DNA from: an uncultured Granulosicoccus sp.
GTDB taxonomy: Bacteria > Pseudomonadota > Gammaproteobacteria > Granulosicoccales > Granulosicoccaceae
Assembly (NCBI GenBank): GCA_947499955.1
Contig: CANMQI010000018.1
Span: 52,232 to 116,231 of the forward strand
Length of the DNA stretch: 64,000 nucleotides
Direction of reading: 5' to 3'
Shown here piece by piece: positions 37,604 through 46,321 of the stretch (within the stretch, counting starts at the first letter, position 1; the number at the start of each line of letters is the position of its first letter). Both the position numbers and the translations under genes were made by a program. Under the pieces are notes generated by a model, which searched no databases, had not been told where the DNA came from, and saw only the letters and a program-made list of their open reading frames with translations.

Positions 37604-39346
37604 TCAGCGAAGGGCGCGACCAGACGGTTTCCATCGCCGCAGGCCGGCAGAAAGGCCGAACAGCGCCATCAATGTCAGGCTGAAGGGACCGGTGCTGCCT
37701 GCGCCGGCACTGCCGCCGGAAGACACTGGCACGCCTTGCTCGTCAGCGTTTGGCTGGCCGGAATGCTGAGTGGCAAGCGTCTGGCTACCGGATGCCTGCA
37801 GACTGGCCGGGCCATAACCGGTGTCGGCAAAGGTTACCGAGCTCAATCCGAGTTGTGGGTTGTCCAGATTCAGCGTCGCCTGATTGTCCATTTGCTGCGT
37901 ATCCGTGAAGCCGGGGTGCTGCAGTTCGCTGACAACCAGTGGGTAGGTAGCGCCATCGTTGATGAATGCAGCGGTTACCGACTTCAAATCGTTGTTGCCG
38001 GGCTGCAGAACGCTGTGGCGACAAGTCAGCTGATTCTCGGTCACGCTGCAACCGGCCGCCGGGGCTGAGAGTTGCGTGCCGCCGGGAAACAGTGTGGTGC
38101 TGATCACTTGCTGCGCTACACGATTGTCATCGCTGTTATACGCATTGACAGTGACAGCCAGCTGTTCTGTCTGTTCGCCGAGGGCGGCGCTGATCTCGAC
38201 GCCGACATCGATATTATCGAGCACACAGGCTGCCGACAGAGCCGGGCGCATGCTCTGCAGGCTGCAGCTGGAGAAGGCGGGCCGGGTGTTGCTCGAGAGC
38301 TCCGACCACATGATTTCGTTGCCGGATGTTGCCTCGCCAGTGCTGCAGGCTGCACCATCGTCGTGCTCGGCACCCAGGTTGTGCGCAATTTCATGTGCCG
38401 ACAGCAGCATGTCGTAAGGGAAGGGGGTCGACATGCTCAGGTCATAGCCATCGAGTCGGCAGATCGTGTCGATCCAGCCCAGTCCGATGATCTTGTTCGG
38501 GTCAGGGTGACCGCTGAACAGGTGAACCAGGGCGAGATCAGCCGGCAGTTGTTCATCCTGAATCCGCACATCGCGATAACTGGCGAGAATCTGATCGACA
38601 TCGCCCGGGTAGTTCACCAGGGGATCCTGCTCCGGATCGTCATAAACCCGGATTCCATCCACAATGACAGCCAGACCAAGTTGTTCCTGATAAAGGCCGT
38701 CAACGCCGTTGATGATGCTCAGGGCGTGAGCCAGACCTCGCTGTTCATATTGTTCGTTGTAACTGCTGTCCACGGTGATGCCGATCTTGATCGATCGAGT
38801 GGCATGCCCGGCTGAGGATTCAGCCAGTTTGGCATTGCTGCCATCTGTCGCCGGATCGTCAGCATTCTGACCGGGAGCCTGTGGCAGGACCATGTCACCG
38901 AGTGTCAGATTGCCCGGTTGCGGGGCCAGGGCATGCCCTCCCATATCTTCACGAAATTGCAGTTCGTAGAGTTCGCCCTGCGTGAAGACATGCCCTGAGT
39001 AGAGGCTCTCCTCGCCGGCGTCATCGACCGTCATGCGGACCCAGGAGTCACCGTCGCCATTGACGCTGCCGTCAAAGAATTGCGGAAGCCCCATGATGGC
39101 GTTTTCCAGGTTGCCCTGATTGGCAAGCAGGCGCTTGGCCACCAGAGTGAGGTCCCACTGCTGGTCGATGGTCGATATCGTCAGGGTTTTGCGTTCACTG
39201 TCGAAACTGACCGCCGCGGGTGTGGCGGGGGCCAGATTGTCATCAACGGCAGCAACAGAGATCGATTGAGCGAGCAGCAGCAGTCCAAGCACAGCCCACT
39301 GGCATACTCGTCCGCGCCCGCGTGCATGGTTAGGCGGCGTAGGCAT
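37604..39346 (-). CDS. Secreted reprolysin-like (M12B) zinc metalloprotease with GlyGly-CTERM-like tail
   Basis: The 580-residue protein has a signal peptide (residues 1 to about 33). The zinc site HEIAHNLGAEH is at 318-328, with His318, His322 and His328 as ligands and Glu319 as catalytic base; Met346 in NEIMWSE is the likely Met-turn, so it belongs to the metzincins close to ADAM/reprolysin. A beta-rich region follows. The last ~36 residues carry GGSAGAGSTGPF, a hydrophobic helix and a basic RRWKP tail, the layout of GlyGly-CTERM signals cut by rhombosortase. It is thus probably processed and surface-attached or released by type II secretion (inference). Confidence 0.85.
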   Translation of the reverse strand: MPTPPNHARGRGRVCQWAVLGLLLLAQSISVAAVDDNLAPATPAAVSFDSERKTLTISTIDQQWDLTLVAKRLLANQGNLENAIMGLPQFFDGSVNGDGDSWVRMTVDDAGEESLYSGHVFTQGELYELQFREDMGGHALAPQPGNLTLGDMVLPQAPGQNADDPATDGSNAKLAESSAGHATRSIKIGITVDSSYNEQYEQRGLAHALSIINGVDGLYQEQLGLAVIVDGIRVYDDPEQDPLVNYPGDVDQILASYRDVRIQDEQLPADLALVHLFSGHPDPNKIIGLGWIDTICRLDGYDLSMSTPFPYDMLLSAHEIAHNLGAEHDDGAACSTGEATSGNEIMWSELSSNTRPAFSSCSLQSMRPALSAACVLDNIDVGVEISAALGEQTEQLAVTVNAYNSDDNRVAQQVISTTLFPGGTQLSAPAAGCSVTENQLTCRHSVLQPGNNDLKSVTAAFINDGATYPLVVSELQHPGFTDTQQMDNQATLNLDNPQLGLSSVTFADTGYGPASLQASGSQTLATQHSGQPNADEQGVPVSSGGSAGAGSTGPFSLTLMALFGLSAGLRRWKPSGRALR

Positions 39347-39403
39347 GGCGCGAGCATAGCAGCCTGTAAGCGCCTGAATGATGGAGATATTATGAACGTC
39401 TGT

Positions 39404-39976
39404 TCAGGTTTGGAATGCCGAGGGGGCAAATCGCCATTCGCCGCTGCGCAATGACCAGACCTCATGCTGGCCGATATGCGTACGAATCAAACGCAGTGTC
39501 GGAAAATTCACGGCAGCTGTCATGCGTCGAACCTGCCTGTTGCGACCTTCCTGCAGGCTGATTTCCACCCAGCTGGTGGGGATGTTGCGGCGTACCCGGA
39601 TTGGCGGCTCACGTTCCCAGAGTTCCGCCGGTTCCTCGACTCGCCGGACGCGTGTCGCCCTGGCCGGTCCGTCCTTGAGCTGCACGCCGCGTCGCAATGC
39701 CTGCAGGGCCGGCTCATCGATATCGCCATCCACCTGAACCAGATAACGTTTGGTCAGTTTGAAGCGAGGATGGCTGATGCGTTGTTGTATGGTGCCATCA
39801 TTGGTCAGCAGCAAAAGCCCTTCACTGTCTCTGTCAAGGCGACCGGCGGCATAGTAGCCGGGCGCATCGATATAGTCCGCCAGCGTGGCGCGCCCCTCGG
39901 CATCGGTGAACTGACACAGAACGCCGAAGGGCTTGTTGAACAACAACAGTCCAGAGCCTGCCACTGCCGGGCTCAT
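39404..39976 (-). CDS. rluE: 23S rRNA pseudouridine synthase, RluE type
   Basis: RsuA/RluE-family enzymes make single pseudouridines in rRNA; RluE modifies U2457 of 23S rRNA in Escherichia coli. The 190-residue protein has the catalytic block AAGRLDRDSEGLLLLTNDG, with the active-site Asp in RLDRDSEG. The conserved PTSWVEISLQEGRNRQVRRM and FPTLRLIRTHIG follow. It lacks the S4 domain, as RluE does. Its ATG overlaps the stop of the upstream exonuclease gene (ATGA). Confidence 0.9.
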   Translation of the reverse strand: MSPAVAGSGLLLFNKPFGVLCQFTDAEGRATLADYIDAPGYYAAGRLDRDSEGLLLLTNDGTIQQRISHPRFKLTKRYLVQVDGDIDEPALQALRRGVQLKDGPARATRVRRVEEPAELWEREPPIRVRRNIPTSWVEISLQEGRNRQVRRMTAAVNFPTLRLIRTHIGQHEVWSLRSGEWRFAPSAFQT

Positions 39977-40869
39977 CGATCGGCCAGGCGCCTGGCGGTG
40001 CGCTGTGCCAAGTCATCCGGCAGGCCTGCGTCGGACAGTGCCGTGATCAGGCTTGCTTCATCCCGAGGTTGGCGCTGACAGTCGTCGAGATTGTCAGGCA
40101 GCCGTTCATCGTGAATCAGACCTGTCAGCGAACGAGCCATTGCGATGGCGGCCTTGTGTTCGTAGAGCAGCCGACTGACGCGTGGGGCGCCACGGAAACG
40201 CATCATGGATACCTCGCCCAGATTGGCCAGCAGGGTGTCCAGGTCATGCCATTTGTTGAGCAGTCGAGCCGCGGTGGTCGGGCCCACGCCCGGCACGCCC
40301 GGAATGTTGTCGCTCTTGTCGCCACTGAGGGCGAGCCAGTCGGCAATCTGTTCTGGGCGTATCTTGAAGCGCTTGTGTAGTTCGTCGTAACTGGCCATCG
40401 GGCGACGTCCGTAGTCCCAGTAACGATCCTGCTGGCGGATGAACTGCGCAAGGTCCTTGTCGCCAGAGACGATCGTGACGGGTATTTCCCGAGCGGCAGC
40501 CAGGCCGGCAAAATGACCGATGATGTCGTCGGCCTCCACACTGTCACTGCCCAGAGTCGCAATGCCAATGGCTTGGGCAACCTGTTTGCAGCGGGCAAAC
40601 TGAGGGGCAAGATCCTCAGGCGCTGGTGGTCGGTCAGCCTTGTAAGCAGGATAGAGCTGATTACGGATTCCCTTGCGAAAGCACTCGTCGAAAGCGCACA
40701 GCATCATCGCCGGTTTGTGATTTTCGATGATATGACACAAGGTCTCCGTGAAGCCCTGCACGGCATTGTCGGGTTCACCGAAGCGGTTACGTGTGTCCGC
40801 AGGCAGGCCCTGCCAGCCTCGGAAGACGTAGATGCTGGAATCCACCAGAAAGAGGGGTTGCTGGAGCAC
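39973..40869 (-). CDS. PolA-like 5'-3' exonuclease / flap endonuclease (stand-alone)
   Basis: The 298-residue protein matches the 5'-nuclease domain of DNA polymerase I without a polymerase part. Metal-binding acidic residues are in LVDSSIYVFRGW, CAFDECFRKGIRNQLYPAYK, DSVEADDIIG and VSGDKDLAQF. The helix-3-turn-helix DNA-binding motif is in SGDKSDNIPGVPGVGPTTAA. It is longer than ExoIX (Xni) of Escherichia coli and probably acts on flaps or RNA primers. It starts with GTG sharing one base with the nuclease-gene stop, and its stop overlaps rluE. Confidence 0.88.
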   Translation of the reverse strand: MLQQPLFLVDSSIYVFRGWQGLPADTRNRFGEPDNAVQGFTETLCHIIENHKPAMMLCAFDECFRKGIRNQLYPAYKADRPPAPEDLAPQFARCKQVAQAIGIATLGSDSVEADDIIGHFAGLAAAREIPVTIVSGDKDLAQFIRQQDRYWDYGRRPMASYDELHKRFKIRPEQIADWLALSGDKSDNIPGVPGVGPTTAARLLNKWHDLDTLLANLGEVSMMRFRGAPRVSRLLYEHKAAIAMARSLTGLIHDERLPDNLDDCQRQPRDEASLITALSDAGLPDDLAQRTARRLADR

Positions 40870-41678
40870 TAGTTGCTGATCAATTCGAGGTTGCCGGGAT
40901 GGTGAAGTGTCATTCGCTGTTGGCCGTTGACCGTGTTCAGCCAGCCGCGTACCTGTACCTTACTACCTGCCAGCTTCTCCGGTACGACTGAGTGTGTGTT
41001 GCCATGCGTTGGCCAGTGTCGACCCAGCATGACTTGCAGGCCATTACTCAGGTGCAGGGTGGTACGTGCACCTCGCCCACTGACGTCGAGAACCTGACCG
41101 CTGATCAGATGAAATCCGTGCTCCTGACCAGACAGCTTCTCTCTGCCAGGCTGATGTTCCGGCAGTCGCCAGAGCCCTGATCGCTGTTTGCGGGCACGCC
41201 GTTCAAGAGATTGCAGTCTGTCTGCGCAACGGGTATTGGCGCCGACAGCCACGGCCAGAGCCAGGCCTTGTGCTACCAGTGTCTGCGCTGCATCACGGCC
41301 GTCGGAGAGTCTGATGTGGGCCAGGGTTCGACCGTAGGCGTCTTGAGCCTCCAGGCCGGGGATCATCAGGACAGATTGTCCATGCAGAAAGTCCTGCAAT
41401 GCGTCACGGGCAGTCCACGCCAGCTTGCGCTCCCGTTCATCCGGTGAGTGCATTTCGAGGGCGTTGATACCGATCAGGCGCAATCGGCGTCCGTCATCCA
41501 CAAGCAGCGAGTCGCCGTCAGTTATCTCGACAATGCGTACCGCTTGTGAATCCGTCCCGGCAAGGCAGTCGCTGGCGGGCGATATCCGGGCGAGGGCAGG
41601 TTGGGCAGACACTATTGCGCCCACGAGAAAAAGGCATCGCAATGGATGCCTTCTTGTCTTTATGTCAGCAGGCACCAT
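40869..41678 (-). CDS. Exported thermonuclease-like nuclease (SNase domain)
   Basis: The 269-residue protein starts at 41678 (MVPADIKTRR) with a signal peptide ending PALA (about residue 31). The SNase domain spans about residues 45-170: ITDGDSLLVDDGRRLRLIG, INALEMHSPDERERKLAW and EAQDAYGRTLAHIRL contain the Asp/Arg/Glu sites of staphylococcal nuclease. A C-terminal ~75-residue beta-rich part (SGQVLDVSGRGARTTLHLSN) may be an OB-fold. It likely degrades extracellular or periplasmic nucleic acid. A terminator-like hairpin for rpmE lies inside its first codons. Confidence 0.85.
   Translation of the reverse strand: MVPADIKTRRHPLRCLFLVGAIVSAQPALARISPASDCLAGTDSQAVRIVEITDGDSLLVDDGRRLRLIGINALEMHSPDERERKLAWTARDALQDFLHGQSVLMIPGLEAQDAYGRTLAHIRLSDGRDAAQTLVAQGLALAVAVGANTRCADRLQSLERRARKQRSGLWRLPEHQPGREKLSGQEHGFHLISGQVLDVSGRGARTTLHLSNGLQVMLGRHWPTHGNTHSVVPEKLAGSKVQVRGWLNTVNGQQRMTLHHPGNLELISN
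41626..41652 (-). terminator. Terminator-like hairpin of rpmE inside the nuclease coding start
   Basis: On the minus strand AAGGCAT and ATGCCTT pair around an 8-base loop and run into five T's followed by CTC. It lies about 55 bases after the rpmE stop but also within codons 9-18 of the SNase gene (signal peptide). If the SNase start is correct, the element is both coding and a candidate attenuator. Confidence 0.6.
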
Positions 41679-41706
41679 CCGTGTGCTGCTGTCTTGCGAG
41701 GTCTGG

Positions 41707-41910
41707 CTATTTGGCGCCGTAACGACGACGGAACTTATCAACCTGACCAGCGGTATCCATGACTTTCTGCTTACCAGTGTAGAAAGGATGGCAAGACGAA
41801 CACACTTCGATACTCAGATCTCGTCCAGCTGTGGAACCCGTTTCGAACGTGTTTCCGCAACTGCAAGTGACTGTGATTTGTTTGTATTCGGGATGTATTT
41901 CCGGTTTCAT
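41707..41910 (-). CDS. rpmE: 50S ribosomal protein L31 (zinc-binding C+ type)
   Basis: L31 bridges the large and small ribosomal subunits. The 67-residue protein starts at 41910 with GGGAGG upstream. Four cysteines (Cys16, Cys18, Cys37, Cys40: CSCGNTF and [10 protein letters not shown]) mark it as the zinc-binding C+ form; a zinc-free paralogue, often under Zur control, is not in the window. The C-terminus KFRRRYGAK is standard. Confidence 0.97.
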   Translation of the reverse strand: MKPEIHPEYKQITVTCSCGNTFETGSTAGRDLSIEVCSSCHPFYTGKQKVMDTAGQVDKFRRRYGAK

Positions 41911-42037
41911 AGCAACCTCCCGGTTATCAAAAATGGAACCGGATACTAGGGCTACTGTCAGCAAATTGCAAGCTTCGGGATAAAGCTGATACACAAACAG
42001 TCGATACAAGCGCGAATTGTCACGGATTCGGCCAACA

Positions 42038-42622
42038 ATGCTCTGGCGACTGGTAGCAAAATTACTGTTGAAAGCCTGCGTGCCTTTATTGGCCATTGCC
42101 GGGGTGCTGAGTTATGGCGTCTATCTGCGTGGCGGTGATCCGGGAGCCTTGTGGAAGTCGATGGCAGAACGCAGTCTGGGGCAGTTCGACAAGCTGTTTG
42201 CCGGGGTACAGGACGACACGTCACGCGCCGTGGGTGCCATCAGTCGCAGTGCCGCCGGAATGGCGGGTAACGAGAAACCTGCAGGTCTGACCGAGGTGTT
42301 CACCTGGAAGGATGCCGATGGAATCACGCATTACAGCACCTTGCGCCCGAATGGCGTAAGCGCGGGCACGATCAGCGTTGATCCGAATGTCAATGTGCTT
42401 GCCCCGGTGCGAGCGCCCGTAGCCCAGGCCGCAGCGGTACAAACAGGCGGAGACGGCTCTCAGGACGATGTCACTGGAGAAGTCGGTGGCGGGCTGCCCG
42501 GTGTGGCGGGTCAGGTGCTTGCGACTCGTGAGCCGGCGCAGGCGTCGCGTGACAGCGCCGACCCATTGCCGGGTATGGACCCTGCGCAGCTACTGAGAAT
42601 GCTGCAGGCCGCCGAGAAGTAG
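42038..42622 (+). CDS. DUF4124-type membrane-anchored protein, unknown function
   Basis: The 194-residue protein from [10 protein letters not shown] has one N-terminal membrane helix (about 9-32). At about 87-104 it has the motif [17 protein letters not shown], typical of DUF4124, a short beta-hairpin domain found in many proteobacterial periplasmic proteins. The rest is low-complexity, rich in Ala, Gly, Val and Asp. It is divergent from rpmE. A TTG codon seven residues upstream is possible but not needed. The function is unknown. Confidence 0.7.
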   Translation: MLWRLVAKLLLKACVPLLAIAGVLSYGVYLRGGDPGALWKSMAERSLGQFDKLFAGVQDDTSRAVGAISRSAAGMAGNEKPAGLTEVFTWKDADGITHYSTLRPNGVSAGTISVDPNVNVLAPVRAPVAQAAAVQTGGDGSQDDVTGEVGGGLPGVAGQVLATREPAQASRDSADPLPGMDPAQLLRMLQAAEK

Positions 42623-42643
42623 GATTGCAGCCGGCGGACACTG

Positions 42644-42697
42644 CGCACGAACCGCACGAACCGCACGAACCGCACGAATCGCACGAATCGCTCGAAC
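42644..42697. repeat. 9-bp tandem repeat, six units of CGCACGAAC/T
   Basis: Six head-to-tail 9-base units occupy 54 bases: three CGCACGAAC, two CGCACGAAT and one diverged CGCTCGAAC. It lies between convergent genes (DUF4124 protein and hemW), starting 22 bases after the first stop. Confidence 0.93.
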
Positions 42698-42739
42698 CCA
42701 TTGAATGATTCGAATTGCCTGACCCGCAGACCGTGGTGA

Positions 42740-43951
42740 TCAGCTGACGATATTCAGTGGAATGACCGGATAGCGGTGCACACCCGGCAGGAACAGTTCC
42801 AGCGTGTCATTGAGCCAGTTGAAGCCGGTTGGTGTGGCCCGCAGGTGCATGCCATCCTGTTCCAGCAGTCCGCGCTCGATCGCCTGATTGATCGTGCCCT
42901 GCCAGGGGAGCATCGGTGTGCCGGTATGCAGTTCGAACAGGGGTACTGGAAATCCTTCGACCAGCCTCAGGGCATTCATCATGAATTCCAGAGCGGTGTC
43001 TTCCACCGGAATCAGGTCTTCGCCTCCGAGCCGTTGTTCGGCATTGGTGGCGTCCAGATAGCGCGTCGGGTGTTTGTGTTTCCATCGCCGGACAATCGTG
43101 CCATCGGCAGCCGAACTGATCTTGCCATGAGCACCAGCGCCTATTCCCAGATAATCGCCGAACTGCCAGTAGTTCAGATTGTGTTCCGAGCGATGCGGAC
43201 GGCGTGCCCGCCTGGCGTAGGCGGAGATTTCATAGCGTTCGAAACCGGCGGCGTCCAGTGTCTCGACGATGGCCGCCTGCATATCGGCACGTTGCTCATC
43301 CTCAGGGAGGCGTGGCGGAAACCGCGCGAACAGGGTGTTGGGTTCGAGTGTCAGCTCATAGCAGGAGAGGTGGGTGGTATCGAGGCTGATGGCTGTTCGC
43401 ACATCGTTCAGAGCCTCATCAAGCGTCTGCTCGGGCAAACCGAACATCAGGTCCAGATTGATTTCCTCGAAACCTGCCTGGCGGGCAATGTCTACCGCTC
43501 GCAAGGCTTCATCGGCGGAATGAATTCGGCCCAGTGCCTTGAGGAAGCGTGCATCGAAGCTCTGTATGCCGATGGACAGGCGATTGATGCCGCTGGCACG
43601 ATAATCCTTGAATCGTTGTTGTTCGAAGGTGCCAGGGTTGGCCTCCATCGTGACTTCGGCCGTGGGTGAGAGTCCAGTGAGTGCACGAATACCACTCATG
43701 AGGCGGTCCATGGCCTCGGCGCTCAGCAGGCTGGGCGTACCACCACCGATGAAGACGGTGCTGATGGTGCGACCCCAGACCAGCGGCAGCTCATTGGCCA
43801 GATCGTCCAGCAGGGCATCGACGTACTGCTGTTCGGGGATATCACCGCGTTGCTCATGCGAGTTGAAATCGCAATACGGACACTTCTTCACGCACCAGGG
43901 GACATGCACATACAGCGACAGCGGGGGAAGTTCCCGGAAGTCGCGACTCAC
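42740..43951 (-). CDS. hemW: HemW, radical SAM heme chaperone
   Basis: HemW resembles coproporphyrinogen dehydrogenase HemN but acts as a heme-binding chaperone for respiratory enzymes. The 403-residue protein has the radical SAM motif CVKKCPYC (Cys20, Cys24, Cys27) and VFIGGGTPSLL, EANPGT and GINRLSIGIQSF. It lacks the extra N-terminal region of true HemN. It starts with GTG overlapping the rdgB stop (GTGA). The order rdgB-hemW is conserved in gammaproteobacteria. Confidence 0.95.
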   Translation of the reverse strand: MSRDFRELPPLSLYVHVPWCVKKCPYCDFNSHEQRGDIPEQQYVDALLDDLANELPLVWGRTISTVFIGGGTPSLLSAEAMDRLMSGIRALTGLSPTAEVTMEANPGTFEQQRFKDYRASGINRLSIGIQSFDARFLKALGRIHSADEALRAVDIARQAGFEEINLDLMFGLPEQTLDEALNDVRTAISLDTTHLSCYELTLEPNTLFARFPPRLPEDEQRADMQAAIVETLDAAGFERYEISAYARRARRPHRSEHNLNYWQFGDYLGIGAGAHGKISSAADGTIVRRWKHKHPTRYLDATNAEQRLGGEDLIPVEDTALEFMMNALRLVEGFPVPLFELHTGTPMLPWQGTINQAIERGLLEQDGMHLRATPTGFNWLNDTLELFLPGVHRYPVIPLNIVS

Positions 43952-44583
43952 CGTGTGGTGGCCTGCGCGCCGTGGTAGAGCTCGCCCAGTCGTTTCACCA
44001 GCAGAGCCACGGCCTTGCCACGATGACTGAGCCGGTTCTTGGTGTCCTTGTCCAGCAGGGCGGCTGCCGTGTGGGTGTCATGGTTGCAGAACACCGGGTC
44101 GTAGCCAAAACCGCCGACGCCTTCGGGAGCTTTCAGGATATGACCCTCCCAGGTGCATTCGGCAATCAGTGGTGAGGGATCGAACTCATGGCGCAGGAAC
44201 ACGACTACACTGCGAAATCGTGCGCTGCGCTGCCTGTCTTCCGGCAGATCAGCCAACTGCTTCAGGACCAGCTCGTAATTGGCGACATCACCGCTGCCCG
44301 CATCGTGACGTTCGGCATGACGGGCAGAGTAGAGACCCGGAGCCCCGTCGAGTGCATCCACCTCCAGACCCGAATCATCGGCAATTGCCGGCAGCCCCGA
44401 TACGGCAGAGGCATGACGTGCCTTGAGAAGCGCATTCTCGACGAAGGTGTGGGCTGTCTCGTCCACCGATTCGATATTCAGGCTGCCTTGCGCCACGACC
44501 TCGAGCTCGAGGGGAGCCAGCAGATCGTGCAGCTCCCTGATCTTTCCGGCATTGCCGCTGGCGAAGACAACCTTTTGCATCAT
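43948..44583 (-). CDS. rdgB: dITP/XTP pyrophosphatase
   Basis: RdgB (Ham1 family) hydrolyses dITP, dXTP and ITP to monophosphates, keeping deaminated purines out of DNA. The 211-residue protein begins MMQKVVFASGNAGKIREL and contains PAIADDSGLEVDALDGAPG, LYSARHA and GGFGYDPVF, the substrate-binding blocks. Two consecutive ATG codons (44583 and 44580) are possible starts. It follows rph after 27 bases and overlaps hemW. Confidence 0.96.
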   Translation of the reverse strand: MMQKVVFASGNAGKIRELHDLLAPLELEVVAQGSLNIESVDETAHTFVENALLKARHASAVSGLPAIADDSGLEVDALDGAPGLYSARHAERHDAGSGDVANYELVLKQLADLPEDRQRSARFRSVVVFLRHEFDPSPLIAECTWEGHILKAPEGVGGFGYDPVFCNHDTHTAAALLDKDTKNRLSHRGKAVALLVKRLGELYHGAQATTR

Positions 44584-44610
44584 GATCTCTTGAGTAAACC
44601 TGCGTCGGTA

Positions 44611-45327
44611 TCAGCTTTCCAGGCTGGCGCTCTGTGCCTCGACCAGCTGCTTGATGCCATGCTGGGCCAGGGAGAGCATTTCCTGCAGTTCATTGTCGCG
44701 AAAGGCGTGGCCTTCGGCAGTGCCCTGAATCTCGATGAATCCACCGGCCTCGTTCATGACCACGTTCATGTCGGTCTCGGCATTGGAATCTTCAGCATAG
44801 TCCAGATCCAGCACGGGTTGACCGGCCACGATGCCCACCGAAATGGCCGCAATATGACCGTGGATGGGATTGCGCTTGATCTTGCGTTGCGTCTGCAGCA
44901 CCTGCATGGCATCCACCAGCGCAACATAGGCGCCGGTAATGGCCGCCGTGCGCGTGCCGCCATCGGCCTGCAGCACATCGCAGTCGACGGTGACCGTACG
45001 CTCACCCAGGGCATCGAGGTCGATGGCGGCACGCAAGGCACGACCGATCAGACGCTGGATTTCCTGAGTGCGGCCGGACTGCTTGCCTGCGGCGGCTTCT
45101 CGACGTGCCCTGGAGTGCGTGGCACCTGGCAACATGCCATATTCAGCCGTAACCCAGCCGCTGCCCGTGCCTTTGAGCCAGGGTGGCGTGCGATTGTCGA
45201 TGCTGGCGGTACACAGAACTTTCGTATCCCCCATCTCGATCAACACCGATCCTGCCGCGTGTTTGGTGTAACGACGGGTGATGGTGATGTCACGAAGTTG
45301 GTCGGTGGCTCGTCCGCTTGGGCGCAT
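44611..45327 (-). CDS. rph: RNase PH
   Basis: RNase PH is a phosphorolytic 3'-5' exoribonuclease that trims tRNA 3' ends. The 238-residue protein begins [20 protein letters not shown] and contains [19 protein letters not shown] (the phosphate-binding region), [16 protein letters not shown] and [19 protein letters not shown]. The full length indicates an intact gene, unlike the frameshifted rph of Escherichia coli K-12. It is divergent from yicC and heads rph-rdgB-hemW. Confidence 0.97.
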   Translation of the reverse strand: MRPSGRATDQLRDITITRRYTKHAAGSVLIEMGDTKVLCTASIDNRTPPWLKGTGSGWVTAEYGMLPGATHSRARREAAAGKQSGRTQEIQRLIGRALRAAIDLDALGERTVTVDCDVLQADGGTRTAAITGAYVALVDAMQVLQTQRKIKRNPIHGHIAAISVGIVAGQPVLDLDYAEDSNAETDMNVVMNEAGGFIEIQGTAEGHAFRDNELQEMLSLAQHGIKQLVEAQSASLES

Positions 45328-45454
45328 TGGCTATTCAGTGTTGGATCAGGGCGGCAGAGTATACCTGCTTGCCTCTTCCAATTTGGTGCGATTACCGAGA
45401 CTATTCAACATCGTGTAAATTTCGCCCATTGACAGTCAACCGACACCCTCCAGC

Positions 45455-46321
45455 ATGTTGCGTAGCATGACAGCCTTCGGGCGTGCTTCACTCGACACCG
45501 GTAACGGTGAAATACAGTGTGAGATCCGCTCGGTCAACCATCGTTACCTGGATGTCGGCGTCCGTCTGCCGGAGACTCTCAGGTCAGCGGAGGCGCTCAT
45601 TCGAGAGAGCCTCGGCAAGGCGTTAGGGCGCGGCAAGGTGGATGTCTGCCTGAAAACGTCGGAGCGCCAGGCTGGCCAGCAGGCTGTGTCGGTCAATGAG
45701 GCTTTGCTGGAAGAGCTGACGGCGGCGGCCAGTCGAGTCGAGGGCATGACGCAGGCCCGTTGCGTCATCGACTCCGTGCGATTGTTGCAATGGCCAGGCG
45801 TCATCCAGATGAGTGATGTGGGCGGGGAGGCTCTGTTGCAGGATGCCCAGCAGGTCTTCGAGCTGGCTCTGGGCGACTTTCTGGCCACGCGTGAGCGCGA
45901 AGGGCAGCAATTGGCGACTTTGCTGAGCCAGCGTAACGAGCAGCTGATATCGCTATTGCAGCAGTTGCGTGAACAGCGTCCGGCCGTGTTGTCACAGCAG
46001 CGTGAAAGGCTGCAGAGCAGAATTGCCGACCTGCAAGTCGTTCACGACGAGGCAAGGCTGGAACAGGAGCTGGTGTACGCCGCTCAGCGTCTGGATATCG
46101 ATGAAGAAATCGATCGTCTGGCGGCCCATACGGTGGAGTTGGGGCTCGTTCTTGAGCGCAACGAACCGGTCGGACGACGCCTGGATTTTCTGATGCAGGA
46201 GTTCAATCGTGAAACGAACACCATCAGCTCCAAGTCATCCGACAGGCACACAACGGCTCTGGCCGTGGACATGAAGGTACTGATCGAGCAGATGCGAGAA
46301 CAGGTTCAGAACATCGAGTAA
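45455..46321 (+). CDS. yicC: YicC-family endoribonuclease
   Basis: YicC proteins are single-strand endoribonucleases linked to small-RNA decay in Escherichia coli. The 288-residue protein begins MLRSMTAFGRA and contains EIRSVNHRYLDV...LPE in the N-terminal domain. The C-terminal DUF1732 part holds RLDFLMQEFNRETNTISSKS and DMKVLIEQMREQVQNIE. It is divergent from rph, as in many gammaproteobacteria. Its stop abuts the stop of the convergent outer-membrane gene with no spacer. Confidence 0.94.
   Translation: MLRSMTAFGRASLDTGNGEIQCEIRSVNHRYLDVGVRLPETLRSAEALIRESLGKALGRGKVDVCLKTSERQAGQQAVSVNEALLEELTAAASRVEGMTQARCVIDSVRLLQWPGVIQMSDVGGEALLQDAQQVFELALGDFLATREREGQQLATLLSQRNEQLISLLQQLREQRPAVLSQQRERLQSRIADLQVVHDEARLEQELVYAAQRLDIDEEIDRLAAHTVELGLVLERNEPVGRRLDFLMQEFNRETNTISSKSSDRHTTALAVDMKVLIEQMREQVQNIE

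Noticed and set aside
42471..42701. 76-codon minus-strand frame with SCGSCGSC-type cysteine repeats
   Set aside because: It is the reverse reading of the 9-bp array plus the end of the DUF4124 gene, not a credible cysteine-rich protein.
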